Below, piece by piece: positions 50,293 to 62,606 of a DNA stretch of 64,000 nt (position 1 is the stretch's first letter; each line of letters starts with the position of its first letter). The stretch comes from Paramecium tetraurelia (taxonomy: Eukaryota > Ciliophora > Oligohymenophorea > Peniculida > Parameciidae), in the NCBI RefSeq assembly GCF_000165425.1, contig NW_001799646.1, positions 4,981 through 68,980 on the forward strand, written 5' to 3'. The notes under the pieces were generated by a model that saw only the letters and a program-made list of their open reading frames with translations, did no database searches and was not told the DNA's origin. The position numbers were made by a program, and so were the translations under genes.

Positions 50293-50861
50293 TGAACAAT
50301 TTATAAAAATGAATTTAATTATCTTACTCTATAAGTTTGTGTATTATTTACTACCTTATCAGTGTTACAAATATATTGATTATTGTAACCATCATTTGAT
50401 ACTTCATTACATTTTTAATAAAAGATAAAACTATAATGATTAACTATGAATTATAACTTAGCATCAAATATTTGGTTTGGGCAACATTCAAAATACAATG
50501 ATAGTATAGATAGAAATACAATATATGAAAATGTTGAGTTTTTACTAAATGCAAATTTAATGATTAATTCATATTTCACTAAGAATAATTAACAGTTCTT
50601 AATTTAGTCTTCATTTGACTAAGGATGAATGTTTCATCCAGTTTCTATTGCTTTCTTATTGAAATCTTTCTTATCTCAATCTTGAATAAATCCTCAATAA
50701 AAGTCTTAGTTGTAAATAGTCAGTTTAATAGTTGTATTTCTAGAGGGAAAGGTGAGCAGCATTTGTTGTTGTGATTAGTATTGGGGAAGAGATAGGGAAT
50801 TTGAGTAATGATGAGGAAATAAGAATGGAGGTTCAAAATTTATTATATAAATAAATATATA
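50293..50861. other. Spacer with a TGA-interrupted minus-strand reading
   Basis: On the minus strand between about 50560 and 50800 a protein-like text runs through three TGA codons (AIETG, then NIHPQSNEDQIKNC). Other frames there are also partly open. No start plus usual introns repairs it, so I do not call a gene. It may be a relic. Confidence 0.3.
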
Positions 50862-52973
50862 ATGAAATAAAGGCCAACAACTGCGAAAGTTCCAAAAACC
50901 ATAGATTAAAGGGAAATTCAATAGCTTCATGATCTAGATAGTACTTAAGTAGTTAGAATCTAGGTCGTTAATATCAGCTAATCGGCAGCAATCTTTCCTA
51001 ATTTACAATTTTGAATGAATTGGGGAAAGGTTCCTATGGAGTGGTTTATAAGGTGAAATCTAGTTAGGATGGGAATATTTATGTGCTTAAGAAGATCAAT
51101 CTAACTCATCTGAAACCAAAGCATCAAGGTATGTGTGTTTCATATTAAAAGCTGAGGCACTCAAAGAGGCATAACTTTTGAGGAAACTGAAACACCCAAA
51201 TATCATCACATATTATATGAGTTTCATTGAACAAGACAATCTCTGCATCATTATGGAATATGCAGAAGGAGGAGATCTTTAGAAAGTAGCCATCCCTCAC
51301 TTATTTAGTTACTCAAAGATTATAAGGAGAGAAGGAAATTTATGTAAGAAGAAACCATTTGGGAGATGAGTAGGGAACTCAGTTCAGCATTGTAGCATCT
51401 GCATGAAAACAACATCATTCACAGAGATATTAAAACACTCAACGTGTTTCTTACGAAGGATAAACGTGTGAAATTGGGGGATCTAGGAGTATCCAAAATA
51501 TTCAATTCAGACACAGCCCTCTAAGGCACTCGAGTTGGCACTCCCTTATATTTGTCCCCAGAACTTGTTTAGCATTAGCCCTATGATTACAAGGTTGATA
51601 TTTGGGCTTTGGGTTGCGTTGTATTTTACATGGCTGCTTTGGAACCTCCCTTTTAGGGTGAGAATTTGATTGCCTTAGGATATAGTATAGTTAACAGAGC
51701 TCCTAAAGCATTGCCGCCTCAATATTCTACAAGTACGAATTTTATAAGTAAATTATCAAAGGATTAAGTCAGTTCATTTGGAAGTTGCTTGAGAAGATCC
51801 CAGCCTTGAGACCCAGTATTTAAGAAGTCAACACAATTTATTTCCAATAAAGGAGTCAGCCATAGAGAATTTCATAGTAGATTTTATTAATTACATAGAC
51901 AACTTGATGATGCATTGCCTTAGATGTAATATCAATAGCACTAATAATAAAGGCCATAAACCTCAAATCCCAAATCGTATGCAATGTAGGCATAAGAGAC
52001 TGAGAAGATGAAGAAAACTAGGAAACCACAACAGCAAGATTTAATTAGTAATGGGTCGGATACAATCTACATGGGAGATGTTATTGACATGACCTAAAAG
52101 CAAGTAGAAAATGAGCAAATATCGAGAGCCTAATAATATTAGTAGTTGTTGAAAGATCAATAGGAGAAGTTAGAGAAGGAGCGACTTGAAAGGGAGAGGA
52201 TAGACAGAGAGAGACAAGAGAGAATGGATAGAGAGAGATAGGAGAGGCTGGAGAAGGAGAAATAAGAAAGATTGGAAAGACAAGAGAGACTAGAAAGAGA
52301 GAAAATCTAGAGATTAGAGAAGGAAAGGTAATTAAAAGAATAACAGGAATAAGATAGACTTAAGTAATTAGAATAATAAGAATATAAAAATACTTAATAA
52401 TAGTAATAATAATAGATCTTAAAGATTCAATCTAACAATGTTGAACTCTACATTCAAGATATCGATGACAAATAATTTTAAGAGGAAAGGAAGAACTCTT
52501 TTTCACTAGAATAAGGACCAAAATTTAAACTTGAAATGAAACACTCTAAACCATAGAATACTTATAAACAGAATGTGCAAATCAGACCTTTATCAGCCTA
52601 AGCAAGAGGATCTTCATTTGCAAATATCTCTTGCAGGGCTAAATTGATTCCAGTGTAATAAAATTAATCAGTCAAGGAAGTTAAAAAGTTCACTATCCTA
52701 GATTTGAACCCAACTTCAAACTAGCCATCTGTGCATTAAGAGGTACCTCTACCACAGGAACCTTACATTAAATACCCAAATAGTAATGGTGGTTAAAATG
52801 CTGTAATTAACAACGTTAACAACATTCTAAATTCCCAACCGAATAAAACCAAAGAAAATATTCGTATCAAAAGTGCTCTTATAATATAATACTCAAATAA
52901 AAGATAATAACAAGATCAATCATCAAATTAAATTGTTAAGCATTACACATTAAAGGATTTAGTAGAGTCATGA
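50862..52973 (+). CDS. NEK-family protein kinase with charged C-terminal region
   Basis: Kinase domain with [11 protein letters not shown], the catalytic lysine in [22 protein letters not shown] (DLG in place of DFG, as in many NEKs) and [10 protein letters not shown]. Introns: 23 nt near 50948, 51129-51151 (ends AAG), 23 nt near 51285, 29 nt near 51733 and 22 nt near 51882. After the domain comes a low-complexity stretch of about 80 residues made of repeated E/R/L units (e.g. [18 protein letters not shown]), then a Q-rich segment. The tail is serine-rich. NEKs act on basal bodies, cilia length and microtubules. About 660 residues. Stop TGA 52971-52973. Confidence 0.9.
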
Positions 52974-53692
52974 TATTAATTATTTATTTTTGGAAATATG
53001 ATCATAAATTTTTAATGATATTTGTTTAATTCTATCCAGAATTTCTTAAATAGTATTTAATTAATTCAATTATTTAATATAAAATTATTGAATAAGCCCA
53101 TTCTATCACAATTATTATTCATCAAATAATTTGAGAACAAACTACGTATCCTTAACTCTATGATTATTTCTCAATAAACTTGAAATATACACAGACAGAC
53201 AGACATATTTTCTGATCAATTTTAGATAAATATACCTTTTCTTATATTTTTGATAAATATCTTCAAATACTTAAATTAATTTATTCCTAACTATAAAAAT
53301 AATCTTACAAATTATTAGCTTTTACAGTATTTTAAAACATCAAGTATTCATAATACTTACTCAATGAGTGTAGTTATTAAAAAACATGAGTATTTTGATT
53401 GTTTTAATAAATAAAATACTACTAATGCTTCTGAGATATAAGTATTTAAAGTCACATTATCTTTTTACTTAAATTAATTATGAAATTGCACATATACATA
53501 TTCCAAATAATTCCCAATATTCTCTTTACATTTAATTCTAGATCTATTTAGAATATAAAGCTTTTAGCTCAGAATAAATTAACTCTATAATTAACTAAGA
53601 TAAGCTGTCATCATCATTTTAAATTAAATGCTTTTCAAACTATATGTTTATTAATTTCATTGAATATTCTATTTTATATAACATAATAAAAA
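52974..53692. other. AT-rich spacer with a short ACAG repeat
   Basis: Convergent spacer between the NEK and TPR genes. No gene or RNA seen. A short microsatellite of ACAG units lies near 53191-53207. Confidence 0.5.
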
Positions 53693-54236
53693 TCAAACGA
53701 ATAGTTTTTTCATTGCTTAAGCCATCACTTTATCTTATTTACTCTCTTTGATTTGAATCTATTTCAATTAAGAACTGATATCTATTTGATGATCCTACTT
53801 TTGAACATCCAACAATTATTATCTAGCCTCTTCTAGATTATTCAATTCAATATTGCATATAGCTAATCGGAACAAAACCTTAATATTCTTGCTAATTTGT
53901 AAACTATTCAGAGCTGCTTCTCTTCCTTTATCGAATTTCTATTAATTAATATAGACTTAGGCCATATTTCCATATGTCTGGGATTTTAATTGTAGGATTA
54001 CATTAGTCTCTTCCTAAGATGTCAATTAATTCTAAATTCGAATTATTTTACAATACCTTAGAATATTATGCCAATTCATCATCTTTGCTTATCAATCCAT
54101 TGACGTATAAAAATACTTTGTGATAACAAGTCAAAGCTTTTTTCCAATCCTGATTTTTGAAGTGTACATTTCCTTCTTCTTTATACTTTTAGGCTGTCAA
54201 TATTTTCTCTTAAATTGAGTTATCTGAGTTTTGCAT
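53693..54236 (-). CDS. Small TPR protein
   Basis: Starts MQNSDNSIQEKILTAQKYKE. The segment KEEGNVHFKNQDWKKALTCY is a first tetratricopeptide repeat. After a 25-nt intron near 54060 the rest reads NMAQVYINQQKFDKGREAAL and IKVLFRLAICNIELNNLEEA, two more TPR helices. About 170 residues, the TPR part of TTC4/TTC9 or immunophilin-like co-chaperones without a catalytic domain. It probably binds partners via Hsp70/Hsp90-type tails. Stop at 53693-53695. Confidence 0.8.
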
Positions 54237-54703
54237 TATTTAATATAATAATAATAATATCAATATTTAAATAATACTTTATTTTCTTTAATTATTTTTA
54301 CAGATTTGACAAAATTAGTTTATAGAATTGATTTCTATGCTAATTGTAGGGGATATAATGTGTTTATTATTAATGATAAGAACTTGATCCCTTTGAAGAG
54401 ATGATAGATTGTAAAACAAATGTTGTGGCTTATAAAAATATTAATGTAGAATAGGAACAAGTACATGGTTCCTATTAAGCGATTATTAAAGTAGTAACAT
54501 AATTTAAGTCAAGAATAACGAGAATTAATTATTGTAAATAATTGAAATTTATAAAAATAAATATTGAATTTATAATAAATTTAATTAAAAGTGCATCATT
54601 TTATAATGACACACTTTAAATTTACATTATGATATTGGAGTTTATAGGGTTTTATAATAATTAGCAATAAGATATAATTAATTCAAAAAAATATTATAAA
54701 AAT
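54237..54703. other. Spacer, no supported gene
   Basis: AT-rich, upstream of the transporter. A plus-strand open frame from 54401 (MIDCKTNVVAYKNINVEQ...) is short of evidence and overlaps the next gene start in another frame. Confidence 0.4.
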
Positions 54704-56341
54704 AATGGAAGAAAGAAACCCCTAATCAATTGGTTATTCTAATGGAATAGCGTTAGCAACTGTGCATGGAGGGAACGAACAAAATAAATTACTTCATAAA
54801 ATAAGTGAATCAAGTAGTCCCATGAAGACTGATTTTTAAATAACTTAGAGCAAAGAAATCTACACGGATGAAGAAATGAAAAACTTCACCAAGAGAGGAA
54901 TAATCTCACTGGTGGGAGGAGTAATTTTACATTTAGAATTGGGAACTTTCTATGTTTGGGGCTCAATAAGTAATTAATTAATAATAATTTTGATTAGGTC
55001 CTTATGTCGCTGCTTGGATGAGAGAAAAGGACAAAGAAGTGACTCTAAACTTTATGGCAATCATCTTCCCAATCCTAGGAGTAATAACCATGTCAGTTCT
55101 ATCCTTCGGTATAAAAATAGCTGAAAAAATCGGATTAAAAGTTACAATAGGAATAGGTTCATTCACTATTGCTCTTGCTTTTTTGATAATCTCTTTTATC
55201 TAAGAAATAGGAGGGTTTATAGCAGTCTATTGTATAATGGTTGGAATATCTGGGGGATTACTATATATGCTACCAATTATTTGTGGATGGAGATACTTTC
55301 CTAATAGAAGAGGATTAGTATCAGGGATGACAATAGGTGGATATGGATTTGGATCATTTATCTTCAATTTCGTATGCAAAGCAATAGCAAATCCAAATAA
55401 TCTAAAGCCTACAGTGGTGGAGGTGGAAGATGGAAAAGATGTGAAATACTTTGACAATGAAGTAGGAGACAAAGTGCCATTGATGTTGCAAGTCCTTGCT
55501 GCAAGTTATCTTGGATTGGGAATTATAGCTACGATTATGATCAGGTATCCATCTGAAATAGATCCTGATAAAATGTTGGCTACATTGGAAACTGAAGAAT
55601 TAAAGAAGAGAAAAGAAGGAGCTGATGCACCTCCACCTCCAGTATTACCAGCTCATAAGGAATGTGTTGAGATGTAAGTTATCCTATTTATTCTATAGTG
55701 GTCGAGGTATGAGACATCCAACTTTTATAATTCTCTAATTGATTGTGTTGATGTCATGTACATTTGGTATGTTGATATCTAATTGCTACAAATACTATGG
55801 ATTAGAATTGGGAATAGATGATGCCACATTAACAGCCACTGGTTCTGTTGCAGGAGTTATGAATGGATCATCTAGATTCTTTTGGGCCACTCTAACAGAT
55901 AAGACTTCATATAAATTCACATTTACTCTAATTTCAATCCTCAATCTGGTTACTACATCCATTCTCCCATATAATAAGGATGGTATTGGCTATCTTTTAT
56001 TGATTGCTGTTGTCTACCTTGCTGAAGGAGGATTGTTGGCTACCTATCCTGTTATTTGCGCTAAGATATATGGTAAGAAGATAGGAGGGTTGATGTACGG
56101 GTTCATGTTTTTCTTTGTTGGAGTCTCGAATATGATTGGATATCTACTTTATGCTTTTGCTAGGAAGAAGATTAAATGGGAGGGAGTGTTTTGGATTTGC
56201 TTCGCATTGAATGTTATTGGAATCATTTTGGGGTTGATTCTTAAGGAAACGGGATATGATTGGAGAGATTAGGCAGTGATCGATGCGGAGAAGGAGAGAG
56301 AATTAGAAAATAAGGGATAATTAGCTGCAAATCAAAATTGA
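54704..56341 (+). CDS. MFS transporter, oxalate/formate antiporter (OFA)-like
   Basis: About 525 residues with twelve predicted helices. After an 85-residue head the first helix reads HLELGTFYVWGSISPYVAAW, typical of OFA/monocarboxylate carriers. GGYGFGSFIF and CGWRYFPNRRGLVSG are the helix 4-5 signature. The central loop is charged and proline-rich (GADAPPPPVLPAHKE). The C-terminal half has RFFWATLTDK in loop 8-9. Two introns: 28 nt near 54970 and 25 nt near 55675. The C-terminus is acidic. Substrate unproven, probably a monocarboxylate or dicarboxylate. Stop TGA 56339-56341. Confidence 0.9.
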
Positions 56342-56426
56342 ATTAATATTAATTTACACTACTGTGATTTCTATTTGTAATTTATAGATCAATAATTCAT
56401 TCTAAAATTAATATTTTAATTGTAAA

Positions 56427-58182
56427 ATGGATAGAAATGGAGAATCAATATTCACATCTAATTTTTGGAGAGAAATCAATGAGTAATTTTTCATGGTTCT
56501 GTCTCCTGTCAACATCTCTGATATTAGAGTGTTCAAAAAGAAATGTAATCATTTTATTCATAAAATAGTTTCTAATTATGTAAACTTAAATTGTCATAAA
56601 TTATTAGATAAACTTCTTCGACATAATAACAGATCTAAATTATCTTAATTCAACTTTATCAACTTAAAATAAAGAATTTCATTGCTCTTTCAAGAAAGCT
56701 AATAACATTCAGAACCCATTTAAAATTTAATTGATGAAATGATAGACCAAATTTGTTTTGCTCATCTTATAGAAGGACTACAGCAGACCTAAGATCTCAT
56801 TAAAAATATGTCCCAATTATCAGAATAACAACAATAAATAATATACAATTAAGAAAATTAAATATTGAGTAATTTACACCAAATGATCGATTGTCAAGAT
56901 GAATTGTCTCAACATATACAATAACTTGAATCATAACTTGAACAACTCGATAATTAGAATTCCATTCAATAGTACAATACTATTCCTAATATAATTAGGC
57001 TTGAACAACATGTCAATGAAATCAACAATTCTCTCCTCTTCACTTATTCTTCTTAAATACTTCATGAGAATTCCCTTAAATTAACCAGAACCAGAATCTA
57101 AAATCACAAAGAAGAACTCTCCGCATTGAAGGACCTAATCATATTGCATGAAGATTACCAAGTGGCAGAAAGCATTGGAAAAGCTACTTTCAACGAATAA
57201 AGTAAATTCAACCAACTTATTTTGTAAAGGTAACACCATTACAGTGATCTTCGATAAATATTTGAGTCAAACTTAAATTGATCTCAACTTGGAACACTTT
57301 GCAAATCTACAAAAATTGAGAGAAGTACCTTACGAATTTCCTGATTAATTGCCTGGACTCAGATCTGATGTAAATGGATTGAATTTATGTAGGATGTATT
57401 CGAAATGCAAATGTGTCATTTTTGTAAGTTGATGGTTGATGTTAAAAATCTGAAATAGTGTTCATATAATCATTATTAGATGGGGTTACATGAATACAAT
57501 GAAGATTTATTAATTTGTTAAAGATATTAAATTAATGCAAAGTCTTAATAATCATATTTTTTAGATCTCTATTCTACAAATTACATCATTGAAAGTACTT
57601 TAAATTTTGACATATTATAGATTAATAGATCCAATGCAAAAGATACTTTTGTTTGAAATGTTTGAAGCATGAGTTCGATTCATATGAAACTACTCAATTT
57701 CTTTGGATTTGCCCCTTATGCAAAGTAAATACTACTTATAATCAACATAGGGATTATGTTCTTGTCTCAGATGTTCTAGAAATGAAATTATTTATAAATT
57801 AAAGAGACAATACTTGGAATTGAATGGTAATTTGGAAGATATTTATTAATCATCATATTTTGAAATACTTGTGAATGAAAAACGAAAGCAAATTAAAAAT
57901 ATTCCTATTGAATTTATTAATTTAATTAAAAACAAACAAGAAAACAATGATGATACCTTAACACCAAAAAGTAATTTGAAACATAAGAGATCAATGACCA
58001 AGGGTATGATGAAGAAGAAAATGAAGAAAAATGATTCAGCTTAGAAATCACATAAACTTACACATATAGAGAGTTCCTCATCATCAGTGAAAATTAAGAA
58101 ATCAAAGGAGATTAAAAAGAGATCTGTGTTTCTTAATAACAATCAAAATGATCCTTCTAATCAATAAATCTTTATCTAATGA
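56427..58182 (+). CDS. CDCA7-type zf-4CXXC_R1 zinc-finger protein
   Basis: About 535 residues. The N-terminal 290 form helices and coiled coil (CQDELSQHIQQLESQLEQL). After splicing, the second half holds CHFCKL...QC, then CKRYFCLKCL and WICPLCKGLCSCLRC. That C..C / C..C / W.CP.CKG.C.C..C pattern is the zf-4CXXC_R1 domain of CDCA7 proteins. A lysine-rich tail (MKKKMKKNDSAQKSHK) follows. Introns: 28 nt near 57201 (ends AAG), 23 nt near 57370, 26 nt near 57598 and 26 nt near 57726. In animals and plants CDCA7 partners the HELLS remodeller and binds DNA. Domain call is by eye but distinctive. Confidence 0.72.
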
Positions 58183-58499
58183 TTTTGTTTATGATTAATA
58201 CTCTTTATCTTTATGTTTTTATATATCATAATATTTCAAGATATTGAATTCGAGATTAAAAAGCCATGACCATATTCCACCTGAAAAAACCTTAATTTTA
58301 TTTAATGATTAATTTAATGTTTAATTTATTCAAATACATGTTTAAGCTCTTTACCATTTATTATAAAATAACGAATAATATTATTATGTAATTATATAAT
58401 TTTATCCAAATTTCTATATGACTCATGTTTATTTGTATCATGAGATTGTGTCGTTGTAATTATTGTATTAGAGCGAATTAATAATGTAATTGAATTAAA
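58183..58499. other. AT-rich spacer, no gene seen
   Basis: Nothing protein-like or RNA-like was found in this short spacer between two plus-strand genes. Confidence 0.5.
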
Positions 58500-59691
58500 A
58501 TGTTAAATTATGAATTAAATGAGTTTGTTAAGAAAGCATATAAACACAATTTATTGAGTAAAACAATTTAAAATATCCCTCAAAGCTCCATTGATAAGGA
58601 AGTTAAGGATAAGAAATTAAATAGCAAGCGTATCTGTAAGCAAAGATTAAAGTAAAAAGCAATCAAGAAAGGAAACGAAAACAATTGAAAATATTTAGTA
58701 TTAAAAAATTAGTGAAGAGTTTACAGGTAGGAGTAGTTCTAAACTCTCCAGCTCCATCATGATACGACAAGAGAGAAGAAATACATAATCACCTTAGAAA
58801 TTAATGAGAATTTTATCTATTTCCTAAGAGGAAGTGCCTCAATAATTAGCTGATGTATTGGGGGAAATCAGTAGAATTGAATTGGAAACAGATATCAAAT
58901 TAAGATGCAAGACAATCTAGGTTAGAAACATACGGATAAAAAAATAATAATTAGTTAAGTATTTATAAAGGTATTACCCTGATGTTATCTGCGAACAAAT
59001 TGCAAAAGTATTCAAAATACCTCAGATCCTAAGCTTCAATTAATATTAATAATGGATATAGAAAATAGAAAATTTGGATTTAAAATAGTAAATCCGTCTG
59101 TGCTTCTTCGTTTATGATATCAATAACTAATCCGAGATAACCACCAATAATTTAGTTGAACTATTAAAATATAACACCAATCCAGCGATAGAATTGGATA
59201 TCCTCCACATGATTAAATAAACAAAGGCTCAAATATCAAATCAGATAAATAATGATATTAAACAAATGAACTCCTTCACATTGCCCCTTAGTGTTTTGAG
59301 AGTCAAATTAGATCAAAGTGTGGTTCTCTAATAAAGAAGACAATCAGTATTGTCCAATGATGGTAGAGGAAGACTCTTTGGTAAGATCAGTCAGAGAAAC
59401 TCATTTGATTTAAATATGGACGTTGATTAAGATAGCTCAAATCATGCTAAGAACACTCCTACTAAGAAAAAGGTAATGTTGATTACTTAAATTAATAATA
59501 ATAATGAGTAGGATTATGCTTTCTCAGGCATTATATAAAATAATAAATCAGAAAAGAAGAAAAAGAAAAGCAAAATATTAAAGGATGAAAATAAAATTAG
59601 TATAGATTTGAATGGATTTCTTAATATTTGGTTTCCCCAAAAACCAAATCTATTTCATGATCTATTGAGAATTTTAACTGCTAAGCCATGA
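58500..59691 (+). CDS. EF-hand-like region protein, unknown; 5' structure uncertain
   Basis: The main frame begins by 58758 (MIRQERRNTQSPQ) and runs to TGA 59689-59691. It holds RLCFFVYDINNQSEITTNN, which fits the entry to an EF-hand pair with poor Ca2+ ligands, as in calcineurin B-like proteins, then a lysine-rich tail. Upstream exons from 58500 (MLNYELNEFVKKAYKHNLL) read well after a 23-nt intron, but joining them to the main frame needs a splice I cannot find. Either the gene starts at 58758, or exon 1 joins by an unusual intron. Confidence 0.6.
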
Positions 59692-59768
59692 TATACATAA
59701 TAAATTTGATTTTGAATAATATCTATATCTGTTTGTTTATTTTAGATACATTAAACTAAAATATATAA

Positions 59769-60647
59769 TCAATTTTTGAATTGTGGCGATTCAGATAAAA
59801 TCATCTTTTTTTAATTATTCAACATGAGCAATTAAGTAAATTAGGATGTTTTATCAGGAATTCTTACTACTTATTAATCCTTCATAATAACCTAATCTTC
59901 ATCAATTGAATTGTTAGTTTCACAAGTTTAAAATAAGGTTTCTTGAGTATATTAATTATTGTTTTAAGTGTATTGGTGAGTAGTGTTGTTGTCCTTCAAC
60001 TCATAAAAGTCTTCCTTATTCTAAAATGAAATAAACAAAGATAAATATGTTTGAAAAGATTATGATAATTACTTACATAACAATTAGTTTTGCTATGTAA
60101 AATTATCATGCAACTTCTAAAACTAATGTATAACCAATTCTTGTTAAGTTAATTATTAAGTGAAAATGGAATGTTCTTAAAATCTCTTCTAATAAATCTG
60201 CATTATTTCATTGAATGGTCCCATTGTCATGTATTCAATGATATTAAACTCATTAGACAATATGTCATCTTCCATTTTCTTTAATGAATCTATAGTTGAT
60301 CGAATCTAATATTGTTCAGCATTTAAGCATTTCTCGATTTATTTAATCATTTCATTCTAATTTAATAAAATATCCAGTACTTTTAATTGAAGCAATGGTT
60401 AAATTGTATTATCAAATATCTTATCTATAGATTACTTTAGGTCTGATATTTTCATATTTTCCAAGCATTCTTTGGTCTCCTAGATTAACTATTTGAACGA
60501 AGTAATTTTCTCTTATCTCATCTCTTTGTCTCTCACTTCCGGACTCAAAGTACTCTAAAATAAATGAGTAACATTACTGTGTAAGTTGATAATGAGATCG
60601 TTTTGGCTTTGGGGGAGGGTTGAGCTGTTTGATTTAACGAATTGCAT
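59769..60647 (-). CDS. Coiled-coil protein, unknown
   Basis: Intronless frame of 292 residues starting MQFVKSNSSTLPQSQND. It is mostly helical, with KQLIQETKECLENMKIS, NEMIKQIEKCLNAEQY and a Q/T-rich C-terminus ending MILSESPQFKN. Two serine-proline-like sites near the end could be phosphorylated. Family not recognised. It is convergent with the preceding plus gene (77 bp). Confidence 0.68.
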
Positions 60648-60671
60648 TGATTTGTGTTCATTCTCTTTTCT

Positions 60672-61046
60672 TCATTCGCTTATTTTTTATAAGTTTATAA
60701 AATTACATAGGTAATTATTAAAGTTCAGTTTGATGCCGGCATAGCAATTCTATTGAGTTAATATTGGATTTGTTCTATTTTATATTTTCATAAGTGATTT
60801 CAAAATTTAGCCTTGTCTATTAGTATAAATCTAAGTACAATTATGCAATTTTTTATCAGATGGTTATGTGGATGTGATTTTCTTCGGTTAATTGGGAGTT
60901 TGGTTTTAAATTTCATTTAGAAGTGATCTGTTGGAATTCGAATTCTTTTCCAAGGAGACAGTCTTTTTTTTGCTTTTGCTTAAATATGTAGGTCTTTGGT
61001 TATTGTTCAATCGGAGGTTTTCCTTTAGGAGTGGGCTTTTGCGCAT
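60672..61046 (-). CDS. Small basic protein (124 aa), unknown
   Basis: Intronless frame starting MRKSPLLKENLRLNNNQRP with a basic stretch (YLSKSKKKTVSLEKNSNSN). The remainder is Q/N-rich, with NYLCNFINLQKISE at the C-terminus. Codon use and reading quality suggest a real gene. It sits in a gap of about 430 bp between a minus gene and a plus gene. No domain recognised. Confidence 0.55.
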
Positions 61047-61081
61047 TAATATGTTTTAACAACCTTTTTTATTAATTAAAT

Positions 61082-62380
61082 ATGTAAATGGAATTATATA
61101 AAGAGAGGCAATAATCTAATGAAAATTCGAATCAGCTTAAACCTGTGGAAGCATTCTAATCTTTAGTACAATATGTGAATGAATTGACTGATATAGTGAA
61201 TAAGATTAAAGTAAAGAATGAAGCTGAATTCTTAATTGCTTATCAGAATCACATGAAAAAAATCAAAGCTGAATTGAAGGAATTACGAAGTAAAATGGAA
61301 GAACAATTAGGCATTCAAAATTAGAATAATGTGAAAGTAACAAGCAGCGATAACGAATTAGTAATAAACAGTTTAAAAATTTATTAGGTTTATTTTAGAG
61401 AAGAATGTCTGAAGTTATACTAAAAGGTTGAATTGAAAAATAAAGAAGTCTATGAATTAAGGTTTAAATTATCAGAACTGCAGAAATCCAACGAATTCTT
61501 GGAATCATAAATCAAGTCATTAATTAAAAAGGTTAAATTATAGGAAATTGATAAGGAATTATAACCAAACATCCAATTAGATTAAACATTTTGTACTACT
61601 ACTCCTGCTAATTAGCACAGTATGAATATTATTCAGTCTAATAATAGAATTTTAAAAACGAAGGTTAACAGATTATCAATCTAAAGTTGATATGAGCTCA
61701 TCCTTATCTAAACATCATTATTCCTCAATTAAAGAAATGTTTCCAGCAGATGACTTGAATAAGGAAATCGTTAAATATGAGGATATTCTAGATAAAATCA
61801 CTAAGTATTGCATATAATTATTAGATATGTTACCATTATTGAATAAAAATACTAAAATTAAAATAGAATCCTAAATGAAAAAGTTTAGAAACTTCTAATA
61901 TCTTAAAATAAGAAATGTGTAATTAGAAGTGAATTGGAAAACTTTTTTTTAGAGTGTGTAGAAACAGTAAGAAAAGAAGTTTAGAAAAAAAGACCTTTGG
62001 CTAATTTTTAATAATATCAATCTTATTTAGATTCTGTGCAGGATTACTCCTAGTTCTATAAAGAAGATAAAATCAAGATCTTAGAATTAGTAGTTAGCAA
62101 TGAAAAGCTCTTAGTTTTTATCTTCTAGAAGCTATTTCCTAATCACGTTAATTTAGTTCTTTAATCAATAAAAGAGGATACAAATCTAAAAAGCTACTTA
62201 GATCAAAATCTTAAGAACTCCATTCCAAATCATCAAAATACTGAAGAGATTATTAATTTAAATTAACTAGTGACAAATTATAAGGTGGAAGCCTCTAAGA
62301 CGGCAAGAGAAGTTAGATCAGTGTCTTTAAATAAATAATTAGAAGTGAGAAGAGGTAAATTACTATTTAAATAATTTTGA
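61082..62380 (+). CDS. Coiled-coil protein, unknown
   Basis: Starts MQMELYKERQQSNENS (61082; a second ATG lies at 61088). The first 180 residues form coiled coil, with NHMKKIKAELKELRSKME. A 28-nt intron near 61620 and a 20-nt intron near 61807 join FPADDLNKEIVKYEDILD to KYVTIIEQKYQNQ and SELENFFLECVETVRKEVQK. The LEXFFLECVEXVRKE segment recurs in ciliate centriole/axoneme-associated coiled-coil proteins as I recall them. About 415 residues. Stop TGA 62378-62380. Confidence 0.7.
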
Positions 62381-62606
62381 ATTCATGATGTACTTTAACA
62401 ATATTCTATTTTAATTAAGGATTTGGAGTATTTTATATTAATTTTTTTAAATATTTTAATGTTCCTGAAATTCTACAAATTTTATTAGTGTGTTGAGTTA
62501 AATAAAATTAATAAACTTAATTGTTTTCGACTATCTGCTACTCCAATCCTATAGAATATTTTTTTATATTAATATAAATAATAAAATAATAGCTCTTCAA
62601 TTAAAT

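Noticed and set aside
53191-53207. ACAG tandem units as a mobile or regulatory element
   Set aside because: Only about four units; too short for anything more than a simple repeat.
55227-55472. Minus-strand 81-residue frame
   Set aside because: Antisense to the MFS transporter, which has clear family motifs.
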